A DNA stretch of 64,000 nt, from assembly GCF_024055635.1 (NCBI RefSeq), contig NZ_JAMXMB010000032.1, positions 1 through 64,000 on the forward strand, written 5' to 3'. Positions within the stretch are counted from its first letter, which is position 1; each line of letters starts with the position of its first letter. The position numbers were made by a program, and so were the translations under genes. This document shows, one piece after another, positions 26,120-36,043 of this stretch. Source of the DNA: Microbacterium yannicii (GTDB lineage: Bacteria > Actinomycetota > Actinomycetes > Actinomycetales > Microbacteriaceae). The notes beneath the pieces are model-generated. The model ran no database searches. It had not been told where the DNA came from and saw only the letters and a list, made by a program, of their open reading frames with translations.

Positions 26120-26779
26120 GTGCTTCGCCGCCTCGCGCCGCTCCTCCTCGCCGCCGCGCTCGTCCTCGCCGGCTGTGCTGCCGAAGTGCCGGCACCGGCC
26201 ACCACGACCTCCCCGTCCCCCGCGGCACAGCCCAGCGCGACGCCGACGCCCACCCCGACAACGGCCGGCGCGATCGCTCTCGGCATCGAGGGCCTCGCGT
26301 TCACCGAGGGCGGCACATCGGAGACGTTCTCCTTCGACGACCCTGAACCGCTGCTCGCCTTCGTCGAGGAACTCACCGGAGAGCCTCGTACCGGCGAGGA
26401 CTTCCCAGACCCCTGGGGCAACGGCGACCCGTGGGGAACCCTCTACACCTGGGATGACATCACGGTGTCCGTGCTCAAGGACGGTCCCGCGAGCGTGACC
26501 ATCCTTGCGCCGGCCGTCGGCGGCATCCCCGTCCGCACCGCGAGCGGCATCGCGATCGGATCCGCGCGTGACGCTGTGCTCGCGACGGGCGGGTGGGACG
26601 AATGGGATGCCGACGGCGACGGCCAAGCGGACTACCTCGGCGTGGAGGGGCAAGAGGTGGAAGGCGTGGAATCGCTCAGCCGCCCCGGCCAACCCGGGCG
26701 GCAGTTCATCCTGGTGACGCTGGACGGCGACCTCGTCACCGAGCTTCAGAGTCCCTCGAACGACTTCAGCGACATCTGA
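26120..26779 (+). CDS. Secreted lipoprotein, unknown function
   Basis: 219 aa. Signal peptide MLRRLAPLLLAAALVLAGC ends in lipobox LAGC, with Cys19 lipidated. A Thr/Pro/Ala-rich linker (residues about 25-50) precedes a globular domain with EDFPDPWGNGDPWGTLYTWDDITVSVLKDG and an Asp-rich WDADGDGQADYLG stretch that could bind calcium. No family recognised. Confidence 0.83.
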   Translation: MLRRLAPLLLAAALVLAGCAAEVPAPATTTSPSPAAQPSATPTPTPTTAGAIALGIEGLAFTEGGTSETFSFDDPEPLLAFVEELTGEPRTGEDFPDPWGNGDPWGTLYTWDDITVSVLKDGPASVTILAPAVGGIPVRTASGIAIGSARDAVLATGGWDEWDADGDGQADYLGVEGQEVEGVESLSRPGQPGRQFILVTLDGDLVTELQSPSNDFSDI

Positions 26780-26855
26780 CCGCTATCCGCTCAGGCGCGC
26801 AAAGGCCGCGCATAGAGCTTCCTCCCCCGTTGGCGGACCACCGGCTGCCCGCCGA

Positions 26856-28637
26856 CTACTCCTCGCTCGGTCCGAGCTCCGGCTCGGCAACGAAACGGGC
26901 GACGGGGTCGGTGACACGATCGAGCTCGATCACGACGATCGAGTTCTCCCCCGCGTGCACCGCAGCGGCCGGCAGGTACAGCGTTCGCTGGGGACCGCTG
27001 CGCCAGTACCTCCCGAGCAGGAAGCCGTTGACGAGCGCGTAGCCCTTCCCCCACCCTGCGGTGTCGAGGAACAGGTCGGCGGGTGATTCCAGCGCGAACG
27101 ACCCGCGCAGGAGGAACGGGGCCACCGTCATACCGGCCACGTCCGAAGACGCGGCATCCGCCACCGCTCCACCCAAAGCTGCGACATCGATCGGCGTCGC
27201 GGCCCAGCCGGTCACCGGCACCCCGCCGAGGGTCACGGGGCCGACGAGGCCCTTGGACTCGCCCAGACGTGTGTCGTAATTGACCCGGCCCTGCTCCTCG
27301 ACGAGCACACGAACGCGGCGTCCGTCCGGCACGACGAGAGCGTCCTCGTGGCGCGTGCGCGACAGCGTGCCGACCGACACCCCGTCGACCGACACCCACG
27401 CATGGTCGCGCACCTCGCCGAAGCGCAGGACGCCACCCCGACCCCCGGGAAGCTCAGCCTCGTAGGAGACGAGCGCACTGAGGTGTCCGAGTTCCTCGAA
27501 GCTCGGCGGAGTCTCGTGTCGCACCTCGGCCGACGCGGCCGGTGCAGCCGATCCCGCCGACGCGGCCGGCGCCGCCACCGCCGTGAGAGCCACCTCGAAC
27601 GCGGGAGCCGGGCCGCTGGCCTCGGGCACCTCGTCGGTCACGGGCGCGTAGCGGGCGATCACGTCACGGAACGCGAAGTACTTGTCGGTCGGGTCGCCCC
27701 GCTCGTCGAGCGGAGCGTCGTAGTCGTACGACGTCACGATGGGGAGGTATCGGCCCTTGTCGTTGGCGCCGTTGGTCAGGCCGAAGTTGGTGCCGCCGTG
27801 GAACATGTAGAAACTCACGGATGCCCCGGCCCCGAGCAGCGCGTCGAGCTCGGCGGCCGACGCGGCCGCGGGGGTCGTGTGGTGGGCGTTGCCCCACCAG
27901 TCGAACCAGCCGTCCCAGAACTCCGCGCACATGAGGGGGCCGGTCGGCTGGTGGCGGCGGAGCGTTGCGAGCCGCTCCGTGGCGCGGGAGCCGAACGAGC
28001 CGGTCATGTGCGCCCCGGCGACACTCCCGTCGCTCAGCATCTGATCGGTCGGCTGGTCGATGGTGGTGAGCGGAACGGTGATGCCGGCATCCTTCGTCAC
28101 GCGGACGAGATGCTCGAGATACGCGGTGTCGCTGCCGTACGCGCCGTACTCGTTCTCGATCTGCACGAGGACGACCGGCCCCCCGCGGTCGATCTGGCGG
28201 GGAGCGACGATGTCGTAGACCCGCTGGAGGTACGCGGTCACCTCAGCAAGGTAGAGCGGCTCGGAGCGACGCAGCCCGATGTTCGGCATCCCGGTCAGCC
28301 ACACCGGTAGACCGCCGTTATGCCATTCGGCGCATATGTAAGGGCCGGGCCGCACGATCGCATGCATACCCTCGGCTGCGACGAGGTCGAGGAAGGCGCC
28401 GAGGTCGTTCCAACTGGTCGCATCCCACTCGCCCCGTACGGGTTCGTGGGCGTTCCACGCCACATATGTCTCGATGGTGTTGAGCCCCATCAACCGCGCC
28501 TTGCGGATGCGGTCGGCCCACTGTCCGGGGTGCACGCGGAAGTAGTGCAGGGCCCCGGCCAGCACTCGGAACGGCTCGCCGTCGAGGAGGAAGTCGGACT
28601 CGCCGATCGCGAACGAGCGGGCGTCGGCCGCCGTCAT
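26856..28637 (-). CDS. GH35 beta-galactosidase, cytoplasmic
   Basis: 593 aa, no signal peptide. TIM-barrel GH35 signatures: YFRVHPGQWADRIRKARLMGLNTIETYVAWNAHEP, RPGPYICAEWHNGGLPVWL, VQIENEYGAYG (acid/base Glu) and LMCAEFWDGWFDWWG (nucleophile Glu), then FYMFHGGTNFG. The C-terminal third is beta-rich with a jelly-roll (WGKGYALVNGFLLGRYWRSGPQRTLYLPA). An Ala/Ser-rich linker (ASAGSAAPAAS) joins them. It removes terminal beta-Gal from imported oligosaccharides. The ATG overlaps the aldolase stop (ATGA), making it the third gene of the kinase-aldolase-galactosidase operon. Confidence 0.94.
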   Translation of the reverse strand: MTAADARSFAIGESDFLLDGEPFRVLAGALHYFRVHPGQWADRIRKARLMGLNTIETYVAWNAHEPVRGEWDATSWNDLGAFLDLVAAEGMHAIVRPGPYICAEWHNGGLPVWLTGMPNIGLRRSEPLYLAEVTAYLQRVYDIVAPRQIDRGGPVVLVQIENEYGAYGSDTAYLEHLVRVTKDAGITVPLTTIDQPTDQMLSDGSVAGAHMTGSFGSRATERLATLRRHQPTGPLMCAEFWDGWFDWWGNAHHTTPAAASAAELDALLGAGASVSFYMFHGGTNFGLTNGANDKGRYLPIVTSYDYDAPLDERGDPTDKYFAFRDVIARYAPVTDEVPEASGPAPAFEVALTAVAAPAASAGSAAPAASAEVRHETPPSFEELGHLSALVSYEAELPGGRGGVLRFGEVRDHAWVSVDGVSVGTLSRTRHEDALVVPDGRRVRVLVEEQGRVNYDTRLGESKGLVGPVTLGGVPVTGWAATPIDVAALGGAVADAASSDVAGMTVAPFLLRGSFALESPADLFLDTAGWGKGYALVNGFLLGRYWRSGPQRTLYLPAAAVHAGENSIVVIELDRVTDPVARFVAEPELGPSEE

Positions 28638-29275
28638 CGGGCGGCCGCGCGCGTGCGGAGCACCTCGGCGAGGCGCTCGAGCTGCGCGGCGTCCTCGAGG
28701 GCGGAGCCGACCGCGGCGACGCGTACGCCGGCGTCGAGGAACTCCTCGACGTTCGCCGCGTTCAGGCCGCCGGTGGCGACGAAGCGCACCTGCGGGAACG
28801 GGCCGCGGATGTGCGAGAACCACCCGGTGCCGAGCCAGGTCGCCGGGAACGCCTTCAGCCACGTGAGCCCGAGCGAGACCGCCAGCTGCACCTCGCTGGG
28901 CGTCGCGACGCCGGGAAGGATCGGGATGCCGGCATCCTGCGCCGCCCGCACCACGACCGGGTCGAGCCCCGGCGAGACGAGGTACGCAGCGCCGGCGTCG
29001 GCGGCCAGCGCCACCTGCTCCGGCGTGATGATGGTGCCCGCGCCGACGCTCTTGCCGCGGGCGGCCGCGAGGGTGACGACCTCGCGCAGCGCGCGCTCGT
29101 CCTCCTGGGTCTGCAACGGCACCTCGACGGAGTCGATGCCGAGGTCCCACGCCGTCTGCGACAGACGCGCCGAACGCTCGACGCCCATGCCGCGCAGGAT
29201 CGCCATGAGCGGCGCGCCGGCGAACGCCGTCTCGAACCAGTCGCCGCCGTTCGCGGCATCCATCGTGGTCGTCAT
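28634..29275 (-). CDS. eda: KDPG (2-dehydro-3-deoxyphosphogluconate) aldolase
   Basis: 213 aa class I aldolase cleaving KDPG to pyruvate and glyceraldehyde 3-phosphate. Seen: LMAILRGM, SVEVPLQT (catalytic Glu), VGAGTI, LVSPG, ILPGVATPSE and LKAFPA with the Schiff-base Lys. A 6-phosphogalactonate substrate is also possible in this family. Lies between the KDG kinase and GH35 genes on the minus strand. Confidence 0.94.
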   Translation of the reverse strand: MTTTMDAANGGDWFETAFAGAPLMAILRGMGVERSARLSQTAWDLGIDSVEVPLQTQEDERALREVVTLAAARGKSVGAGTIITPEQVALAADAGAAYLVSPGLDPVVVRAAQDAGIPILPGVATPSEVQLAVSLGLTWLKAFPATWLGTGWFSHIRGPFPQVRFVATGGLNAANVEEFLDAGVRVAAVGSALEDAAQLERLAEVLRTRAAAR

Positions 29276-29339
29276 GAGTGTGTCCTTCTGCGGGAGCGGT
29301 CGATGGTGGTGTCGGGTTCGGGGCGTGTCGCGAGCATGT

Positions 29340-29360
29340 GGGGCGCGCGGCGCGCGCCCC
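29340..29360. other. Intercistronic hairpin between kinase and aldolase genes
   Basis: GGGGCGCGC and GCGCGCCCC pair perfectly around GGC. Flanking TTCGGGGCG and CGCCCCGAA copies can form a competing outer stem. It could set relative expression of the two genes. Confidence 0.5.
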
Positions 29361-29387
29361 GAACGTGCGGGATGCGCCCCGAACCGA

Positions 29388-30302
29388 TCATGTCGGGATG
29401 CCGGGGGCCGGCGCGACAGGCGCAGGCTCGTCGATCGAGTCGGTGGTGGTCTGCAGGGTGCGCGCAGCGCGCGCGTGCCCCGCGCGCAGGCGGTCGGGCA
29501 CGGGGGCGCCGGAGAGGCGTCCCGCGAGGTAACCGCCGGCGAACGCGTCCCCGGCGCCGACGGCCTCGACGACCTCGACGACCAGGGCCGGCTCGAACAC
29601 CTCGTCGGCGTCGGCGAACGCGGTCGCGCCGATGTCGCCGTCCTTGACGATGAGCTCGGCGACGTCCGGCAGCAGTGCGCGCACCTCGGCGGCGGTGGCG
29701 GTGCCCCACAGGGTCTCGGCCTCGTCGCGGCCGACGAGCACGACGTCGGCGCTGCGGGCCAGCTCGAGCAGCACCGGGGCGGCGGTCTCGGCATCCCACA
29801 GCGGCGCACGGTGGTTGACGTCGAACGACACCGGCACGCCGTTCTCGCGGGCGCGAGCCATGACACGTGAGAGGAACGACGACGCGGATGCCGAGATCGC
29901 GGCCGTGATGCCCGACACGTGCAGCAGATCGACGCCGTCGAACGACACCGCATCGGCGTCGGCGTCGGTCAGGTGCGCGGCCGCGGAGCCGCGGCGGTAG
30001 TAGAGGACCCCGTTGCCCGGGTCCTTCACGTACAGCCCGGTCGGGTGCGCGCCGTCGAACACGACCCGCGACACGTCGACGCCGCGGGCGGTCAGCTGCC
30101 GTGCGATGCGGCGGCCGAGCGCGTCGTCGCCCAGGCGGCTGAACCAGACGGCGCGGTGACCGAGCGCGGCCACGTGGGCGGCGACATTGGACTCCGCGCC
30201 GCCGGCGTCGAGCAGGAACGCGTCGGCATCCGTCACGGGCGCCGCGACGACCGGTGTCACCATCGCCATCGTCTCGCCGATCGCGAGCAGAGTGCGGGGC
30301 AT
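29388..30302 (-). CDS. kdgK: 2-dehydro-3-deoxygluconate (KDG) kinase, PfkB family
   Basis: 304 aa. N-terminal GETMAMVTP, GGAESNVAAHVAALGHRAVWFSRLGDDALG and C-terminal VGAGDAFAGGYLAGRLSG (catalytic Asp in GAGD) are KDG-kinase-like. It makes KDPG for the aldolase encoded just downstream. A TACGCT box 6 bases before the ATG indicates that this gene starts its own transcript, separate from the kduI gene upstream. Confidence 0.9.
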   Translation of the reverse strand: MPRTLLAIGETMAMVTPVVAAPVTDADAFLLDAGGAESNVAAHVAALGHRAVWFSRLGDDALGRRIARQLTARGVDVSRVVFDGAHPTGLYVKDPGNGVLYYRRGSAAAHLTDADADAVSFDGVDLLHVSGITAAISASASSFLSRVMARARENGVPVSFDVNHRAPLWDAETAAPVLLELARSADVVLVGRDEAETLWGTATAAEVRALLPDVAELIVKDGDIGATAFADADEVFEPALVVEVVEAVGAGDAFAGGYLAGRLSGAPVPDRLRAGHARAARTLQTTTDSIDEPAPVAPAPGIPT

Positions 30303-30308
30303 CCCGCC

Positions 30309-30314
30309 AGCGTA
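30309..30314 (-). promoter_or_regulatory. -10 box of the KDG kinase operon, leaderless
   Basis: Minus-strand TACGCT lies 6 bases before the ATG at 30302. A hairpin with arms TTCGGACG/CGTCCGAA (30364-30392) lies between it and kduI and could end the upstream transcript. Confidence 0.5.
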
Positions 30315-30443
30315 GTCAGGCCGCGGCATCCGTACCCTCACCAGATTCGGAGATCGCGCAGAATTCGGACGCCTGCGGGGCATCCGTCCGAACCTCGGCG
30401 GATCCCCGAGTTCCCCGCCACGCACTCCGGCCAGCGGCAGACG

Positions 30444-31292
30444 TCATCGCAGGTCGGTGACGGGCGCGGCGTCCATGTCGTCGAAGGCCTGGTTCTCACC
30501 GGCCATCGCCCAGATGAACGTGTACGACGACGTGCCGACGCCGGAGTGGAGCGACCACGACGGCGAGATGACGGCCTGACGGTCGGCGATCACGAGGTGA
30601 CGCGTCTCTTCGCGCTCGCCCATGAGGTGGATGACGCGAGCGTCCTCGGGCAGGTCGAAGTACAGGTAGCACTCGGTGCGGCGGTCGTGCGTGTGCGCCG
30701 GCATGGTGTTCCACATCGAGCCCGGGTGCAGCTCGGTGACGCCCATGACGATCTGGCAGCTCTTCACGCCGTTCTCGTGGATGTACTGGTTGAGTGTGCG
30801 CCGGTTCGAGGTGAGCTGGTCACCGAGCTCGCGCACGGTGCCCTCGCCGGGCGACACCAGCGCAGCGGGGTAGGCGGTGTGCGCCGGCGCAGAGAAGAGG
30901 TAGAACTGCGCACCCGATTCCTCGTCTGCGGCGTCGGCGAACGACACGGAACGGATGCCGCGGCCGAGGTACAGGCAGGCGCCCTTGACGAGCGTGTAGA
31001 CCTCGCCGTCGGCCGTGACCGTGCCGGTGCCGCCGACGTTGATGATGCCGACCTCGCGGTGCTCGAGGAAGTAGTCGCTGCGGATCTCGGGGTAGCCGCC
31101 GAGCTCCAGTACGCCGCCGGCGGGCACGGCGCCGCCGAGCACGATGCGGTCGTGGTGCGTGTAGGTCAGACGGATCTCGCCCGGCACGAAGACGTCGGGG
31201 ATGAGGTACGTGTCGCGCAGGTCCTGCGTCGTCATGCCCGGGATCTGTGCGGGGTTGGTCGCGTAGCGCTGCGGGATGTTCGTCTGGGTCAC
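30444..31292 (-). CDS. kduI: 5-dehydro-4-deoxy-D-glucuronate isomerase
   Basis: 282 aa cupin-fold zinc isomerase converting 5-keto-4-deoxyuronate to 2,5-diketo-3-deoxygluconate. Zinc ligands are visible in PAHTHDRRTECYLYFDL (His, His, Glu) and WSLHSGVGT (His). GTG start follows CCAGGAGAG. It lies 62 bp after kduD in the same operon; the next enzyme in the pathway is the product of that neighbour. Confidence 0.96.
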   Translation of the reverse strand: MTQTNIPQRYATNPAQIPGMTTQDLRDTYLIPDVFVPGEIRLTYTHHDRIVLGGAVPAGGVLELGGYPEIRSDYFLEHREVGIINVGGTGTVTADGEVYTLVKGACLYLGRGIRSVSFADAADEESGAQFYLFSAPAHTAYPAALVSPGEGTVRELGDQLTSNRRTLNQYIHENGVKSCQIVMGVTELHPGSMWNTMPAHTHDRRTECYLYFDLPEDARVIHLMGEREETRHLVIADRQAVISPSWSLHSGVGTSSYTFIWAMAGENQAFDDMDAAPVTDLR

Positions 31293-31354
31293 GGTTCTCT
31301 CCTGGTTCTGCGTGGATCTGTGAGGCGGGTCGGCGTCGCGGGTCGGCGCGGGTG

Positions 31355-32115
<761 letters not shown>

Positions 32116-32119
<4 letters not shown>

Positions 32120-33087
32120 GCGTTGTCTCCTGTGTTGTCGCCGGTCGTCGAGCGGGCGCCCTTCGTCTCGGTCGCTGGCGCTCCCTCGCTCAGGGACCGG
32201 AACGAGCGAGACTCGACGGCCGGGTCTTCGGCGACGAATCGGGTGGTGAGCTCGCCGATGCCCGAGATCCGCACCGTGACCGCATCGCCGTCGGCGAGCG
32301 GGCGGTGCGCGTCCTGGGCGGCGGGCAGCTTCTGCGGGGTTCCGGTCGAGACGATATCGCCCGGCTCGAGCGTCAGCACCTGGCTGAGGTGATGGATGAC
32401 GTACGCCACGCTGAAGATGGTGGTCGACGTCGACTGCGACACGGTGACGAGGCCGTCGCGGACGACCTCGACGAGGAGGTCCTGAGGATCTCCCACCTCG
32501 TCGGGCGTGACCACGCACGGGCCGAGCGGCGCGAAGCCGTCGGAGCACTTGCCGAGCGCCCACTGGCTCTGCCGCCGCTGCCACGCGCGGTCCGACACGT
32601 CGTTGAGGATCGTGTACCCGCCGACGTGGTCCAGCGCGTCCTCCAGGGACACCCGCTGCGCACGCCGGCCGATGACGACCGCCACCTCGCCCTCGTAGTC
32701 GACGTCCGTCGCGCCCGGAGGGATCACGACGGGCTCGTTCGGGCCTGCCAGCGTGTTCGGCGTCTTCACGAACACGTCAGGGTACTCGGGGTCGTTCGCG
32801 GTCGGATCGACACCGTCCGGCACGTGCCCGCGGTAGTTGTAGCCGAGGCACAGGATCTTGCCCGGCGTCACGGGGGCGCGCAGCGCCGCCTGGTCGAGCG
32901 CCGGCAGCCGTGCCGGGTCGGCGTCCGCCGCCTGAGCCCGCGCAGCCGCCAGGGCCGCGGCATCCGTCAGCAGCCCCTCCACCGAGCCGGCGAGATCGCC
33001 GAGGTCCAGCAGCCGGTCGCCGTCGACGCCCGCCACCACGGCCGCAGGGCGCGCACCTTCCGCGCCGGCGTACGTGACGAGCCTCAC
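32116..33087 (-). CDS. Fumarylacetoacetate hydrolase (FAH) family protein
   Basis: 323 aa. KILCLGYNYRGHVPD, FVKTPNTLAGPNEPVVIPPGATDVDYEGEVAVVIG (metal-binding Glu/Asp) and GGYTILNDVSDRAWQRRQSQWALGKCSDGFAPLGPCVV are FAH/ureidoglycolate-lyase-like motifs. Relatives hydrolyse or isomerise 2,4-diketo acids; the substrate here is unknown. The C-terminal tail (ESRSFRSLSEGAPATETKGA and on) is encoded by a dispersed repeat and is not part of the family fold. Both ends overlap neighbours by 4 bases. Confidence 0.88.
32155..32223. repeat. Dispersed repeat forming the C-terminal tail of the FAH protein
   Basis: GTCTCGGTCGCTGGCGCTCC, CTCGCTCAGGGACCGGAACG and AGCGAGACTCGACGG are pieces of the same repeat type seen at 59786-59861 and 1-86, with inverted GTCTCG/CGAGAC ends. 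It is translated in frame to within a few codons of the stop. Confidence 0.7.
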
Positions 33088-34295
33088 CAGTACTTCCTCC
33101 ACTCGGGGCGCGCCACGCGCATCAGGGCCTCGAGGTAGAAGTAGTCGCCCCACAGCGTGCCCTCGTCGACGCCGTTGTCCTTCGGCAGGTCGTACACCGA
33201 GTGCAGGATGAGCGCGTCCGAGTCCTCGGGTGCCGCGGGCGTGTAGCCCGCGACGAGCGACGCGAGGATCGAGTGCGCGCGAGCGGTCCACTCGGCCGCG
33301 CGCGCGGCATCCGTCTCGACCTGCGCGAGCTCCAGCAGACCGCACACCGCGATGGCGGCGGCCGAGCTGTCGCGCGGGGCGTCGCTGCCGTCGGTGTAGA
33401 CCAGGTCCCAGAAGGGCACCTCGTCGGCCGGCAGGTGGCGCAGGAAGTACTCGGTGCAGCGACGGGATGCCTCGAGCAGGCGCTCGTCCCCGGTCACGGC
33501 GTAGTTCATGGCGAAGCCGTAGATGCCCCACGCCTGGCCACGTGCCCAGCACGACTCGTCGAACGCGCCCTGCTCGGTCGCGCCGCGCAGCGGCTCGCCG
33601 GTCTCGGCATCCCAGTAGAACGTGTGGAACGTCGAGTCGTCCTCGCGCAGGATGTGCTCGCGGAGCTGCGCAGTGTGTCGCGTGACGGCGTCGGCGAAGC
33701 GCTCCTCGCCGGTCTGCTCGTGAGCCCATGTCAGCAGCGGCATATTCATGAGGCTGTCGATGATGGTGCGGCCGCGCTGAGTCGGGTCGGAGAGGTCGCC
33801 CCACGCCTGGATGATGCCCGCGGGCTCGAGGAAGCGGCGCATCAGGTGCTCGGCGGCGAGCAGGGAGGCCTGCCGCGCGTCCTCGTCATCGACCAATCGC
33901 CAGGCAGCGACGGTCGACAGTGTGTAGAGGAATCCGAGATCGTGGGTGTCGAGGTCCTCCTCGGCACGCACGCGGCGCTCGAAGTCGCCGGTGTCGACCA
34001 GCGCCGCCTCCCGGTACGCGTCGTCGCCGCTGAGCTCCCACGCGAGCCACAGCATGCCCGTGCGGAAGCTGGTGGTCCACCCGCGGTTGCCGCCGACCGG
34101 GATGCCGCGCTCCGCCGGGCGGAGCCGGTAGCGGTCGTCCACCGTCGTGTCGTCGGGGTACGCGCCCCCGAAGGTCGCGATGTTCCGGCGGATCGTCGTG
34201 AGTGCGGCCGCGATGGCGGCGTCCGTCGGAACGGCGGGAGCGGGCGCGTCACCGGACGTGGCTCGGGTGCCCGCAGCGGGCGAGGTGGACGTCAT
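33084..34295 (-). CDS. GH88 unsaturated glucuronyl hydrolase
   Basis: 403 aa (alpha/alpha)6-barrel enzyme that hydrates the 4,5-double bond of the non-reducing unsaturated uronic acid left by polysaccharide lyases, releasing 5-keto-4-deoxyuronate. Seen: EEDLDTHDLGFLYTLS and GRTIIDSLMNMPLLTWA (the two functional Asp regions), SCWARGQAWGIYGFAMNY and GVDEGTLWGDYFYLEALMR. No signal peptide, so it works in the cytoplasm after import. ATG 34295 follows GAAGGA. The stop overlaps the FAH start (GTGA). Confidence 0.94.
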   Translation of the reverse strand: MTSTSPAAGTRATSGDAPAPAVPTDAAIAAALTTIRRNIATFGGAYPDDTTVDDRYRLRPAERGIPVGGNRGWTTSFRTGMLWLAWELSGDDAYREAALVDTGDFERRVRAEEDLDTHDLGFLYTLSTVAAWRLVDDEDARQASLLAAEHLMRRFLEPAGIIQAWGDLSDPTQRGRTIIDSLMNMPLLTWAHEQTGEERFADAVTRHTAQLREHILREDDSTFHTFYWDAETGEPLRGATEQGAFDESCWARGQAWGIYGFAMNYAVTGDERLLEASRRCTEYFLRHLPADEVPFWDLVYTDGSDAPRDSSAAAIAVCGLLELAQVETDAARAAEWTARAHSILASLVAGYTPAAPEDSDALILHSVYDLPKDNGVDEGTLWGDYFYLEALMRVARPEWRKYW

Positions 34296-34371
34296 GGGAG
34301 GGAATCCTTCGGAAATAGAAGTCTGGAACGGATGCTTCGTCCCGCGCCGTGTGGGCGCGGGTACCGCGGCC

Positions 34372-35079
34372 TCAGGCCGGCGCAGCCGCCATCTCATCGA
34401 GATCGAGTACGGGTCGGAGCGTGTAGCGGGAGTTGGTCCACGCGAAGAAGAGCGCCGCGGATGCCGTCAGCCCGAGGCCGAGCGCGGGTGCGGTGGCGAA
34501 CACGGCGATCTGCGCGGCGAGCGCAGCCAGCGAGACGGCCGTGAGGTACCAGCGCCGCAGGCTCAGGTAGAGGCTCGCGCGCACCACGTCGCGCAGGCGG
34601 GCGCCCGGCACCTCCGCGACCGCGACGAGGGCGACGAGGCCCACCGCGATCGCGACCAGCGCCAGCACCGCGAGCAGCGGCACCGTGATGACGGCCGCGG
34701 CGGTGTTCGACAGCATCCGCACGTCCACGAGCAGCACCACGATCGCCACCGTGACGGCCGCGCCGATCACGAGCGCGTGGCGCCACGTGTCGCGCAGGCC
34801 GGCGAGGAACGCGCGGATCGGGCCGAGCCCGCCGGCGCCGTGCTCGCGGAAGGCGCGGAACGCGGCCGCGATGCCCGGCGCGGTGAGCGGCGCGGCGAGG
34901 GCGAGCAGCGGCCATGAGTACGCCGGGTCGGTGGTGATCAGCAGCACCACCATCGGCAGGCACGCCACGACCAGCAGGAGATTCACGATCAGCGCGAGGT
35001 AGATCATCCCGATGAGGGACGCCCACGTCTCGTGCGAGACCAGGCCGTTCAGCCGGCTGAGTGCATTGGGCTTGTTCAT
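34372..35079 (-). CDS. YesL-like DUF624 membrane protein
   Basis: 235 aa with about five hydrophobic segments. The family (YesL of the Bacillus rhamnogalacturonan locus) occurs next to oligosaccharide ABC importers; its role is unknown, perhaps transporter assembly. It begins 4 bp after the permease stop and so is translationally linked to the importer. Confidence 0.85.
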   Translation of the reverse strand: MNKPNALSRLNGLVSHETWASLIGMIYLALIVNLLLVVACLPMVVLLITTDPAYSWPLLALAAPLTAPGIAAAFRAFREHGAGGLGPIRAFLAGLRDTWRHALVIGAAVTVAIVVLLVDVRMLSNTAAAVITVPLLAVLALVAIAVGLVALVAVAEVPGARLRDVVRASLYLSLRRWYLTAVSLAALAAQIAVFATAPALGLGLTASAALFFAWTNSRYTLRPVLDLDEMAAAPA

Positions 35080-35083
35080 GGTG

Positions 35084-36043
35084 TCAGCCCTTCAGCCCGC
35101 TCGTCGCGATGCCCTCGACGAAGTACTTCTGGCCGAGCAGGAAGATGATCGCGATCGGGATGACCGAGATCGTCAGGCCCGCGAACAGCAGCGCGTAGTT
35201 GGTGTCGAAGAGGTTCGAGACGAAGCTCTTGAGACCCAGCTGGATGGTCCACAGATCGGGGTTGCGCAGGTAGATGAGCGGCCCGAGGTAGTCGTTCCAG
35301 GTGTTGACGAAGGTGAGCAGGGTCAGCGATGCGAGGGCGGGGATCGACAGCGGCAGCATGATCTTGCGCCAGATCGCGTACTCGCTGAGGCCGTCCAACC
35401 GCGCGGCCTCGGAGAGCTCCTCGGGGATCGTCTCGTAGAACTGCTTCATCAGGAAGACGCCGAACGCGCCGAACGCCTGCAGCAGGATGATGGCCCACAG
35501 CGTGTTGGACACCTTGAAGTTCGACAGCAGGATGAACTGCGGGATCATGTACGACTGCCACGGGACGGCGATCGTGCCCACGTACAGCAGGAAGAGCACG
35601 TCACGCCCCTTGAAGCGCATCCGGGCGAAGCCGTAGGCGGCGAACGAGCCGGTGAGCACCTGCAGGAACGTCACGACGACGGCGAGGAACAGCGTGTTGC
35701 GGATCCACACCAGCATGTTCGACTCGGTCCAGATGTCGACGTAGTTCTGCCAGACCCACGTCTCGGGGAGCCACTTCACCGGCACCGAGAACACCTCGTT
35801 GGCCGACTTGAACGAGCTCAGCACCATCCAGGCGAACGGCGCGAGCAGCGCGATCGCGAAGATGATCAGGCCGACGTACATCGCGATGCGTCCGACGCGG
35901 CGGCCGGGGGTGATCTTGTCGCCGTCGGCCGCGCGACGCGGCTTCGGGTCGGAGAGCTTGCGGAGGTTGCGCACCGCAGCGGTCGGGGGCGTGAAGTCCG
36001 AGACCAGCTGGTCCGCAGCATCCTTCTCAACTTGCTGGGCCAT
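35084..36043 (-). CDS. Sugar ABC transporter permease (MalG/YtcP-like)
   Basis: 319 aa, six predicted membrane helices after a basic N-terminal cytoplasmic stretch. The EAA loop reads EELSEAARLDGLSEYAIWRKIMLPLSIPAL, as in CUT1 MalG-type subunits. The ATG overlaps the first permease stop by one base (TGATG). No ATPase is encoded nearby, so a shared MsiK-type ATPase elsewhere is expected (established pattern in actinobacteria). Confidence 0.94.
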   Translation of the reverse strand: MAQQVEKDAADQLVSDFTPPTAAVRNLRKLSDPKPRRAADGDKITPGRRVGRIAMYVGLIIFAIALLAPFAWMVLSSFKSANEVFSVPVKWLPETWVWQNYVDIWTESNMLVWIRNTLFLAVVVTFLQVLTGSFAAYGFARMRFKGRDVLFLLYVGTIAVPWQSYMIPQFILLSNFKVSNTLWAIILLQAFGAFGVFLMKQFYETIPEELSEAARLDGLSEYAIWRKIMLPLSIPALASLTLLTFVNTWNDYLGPLIYLRNPDLWTIQLGLKSFVSNLFDTNYALLFAGLTISVIPIAIIFLLGQKYFVEGIATSGLKG

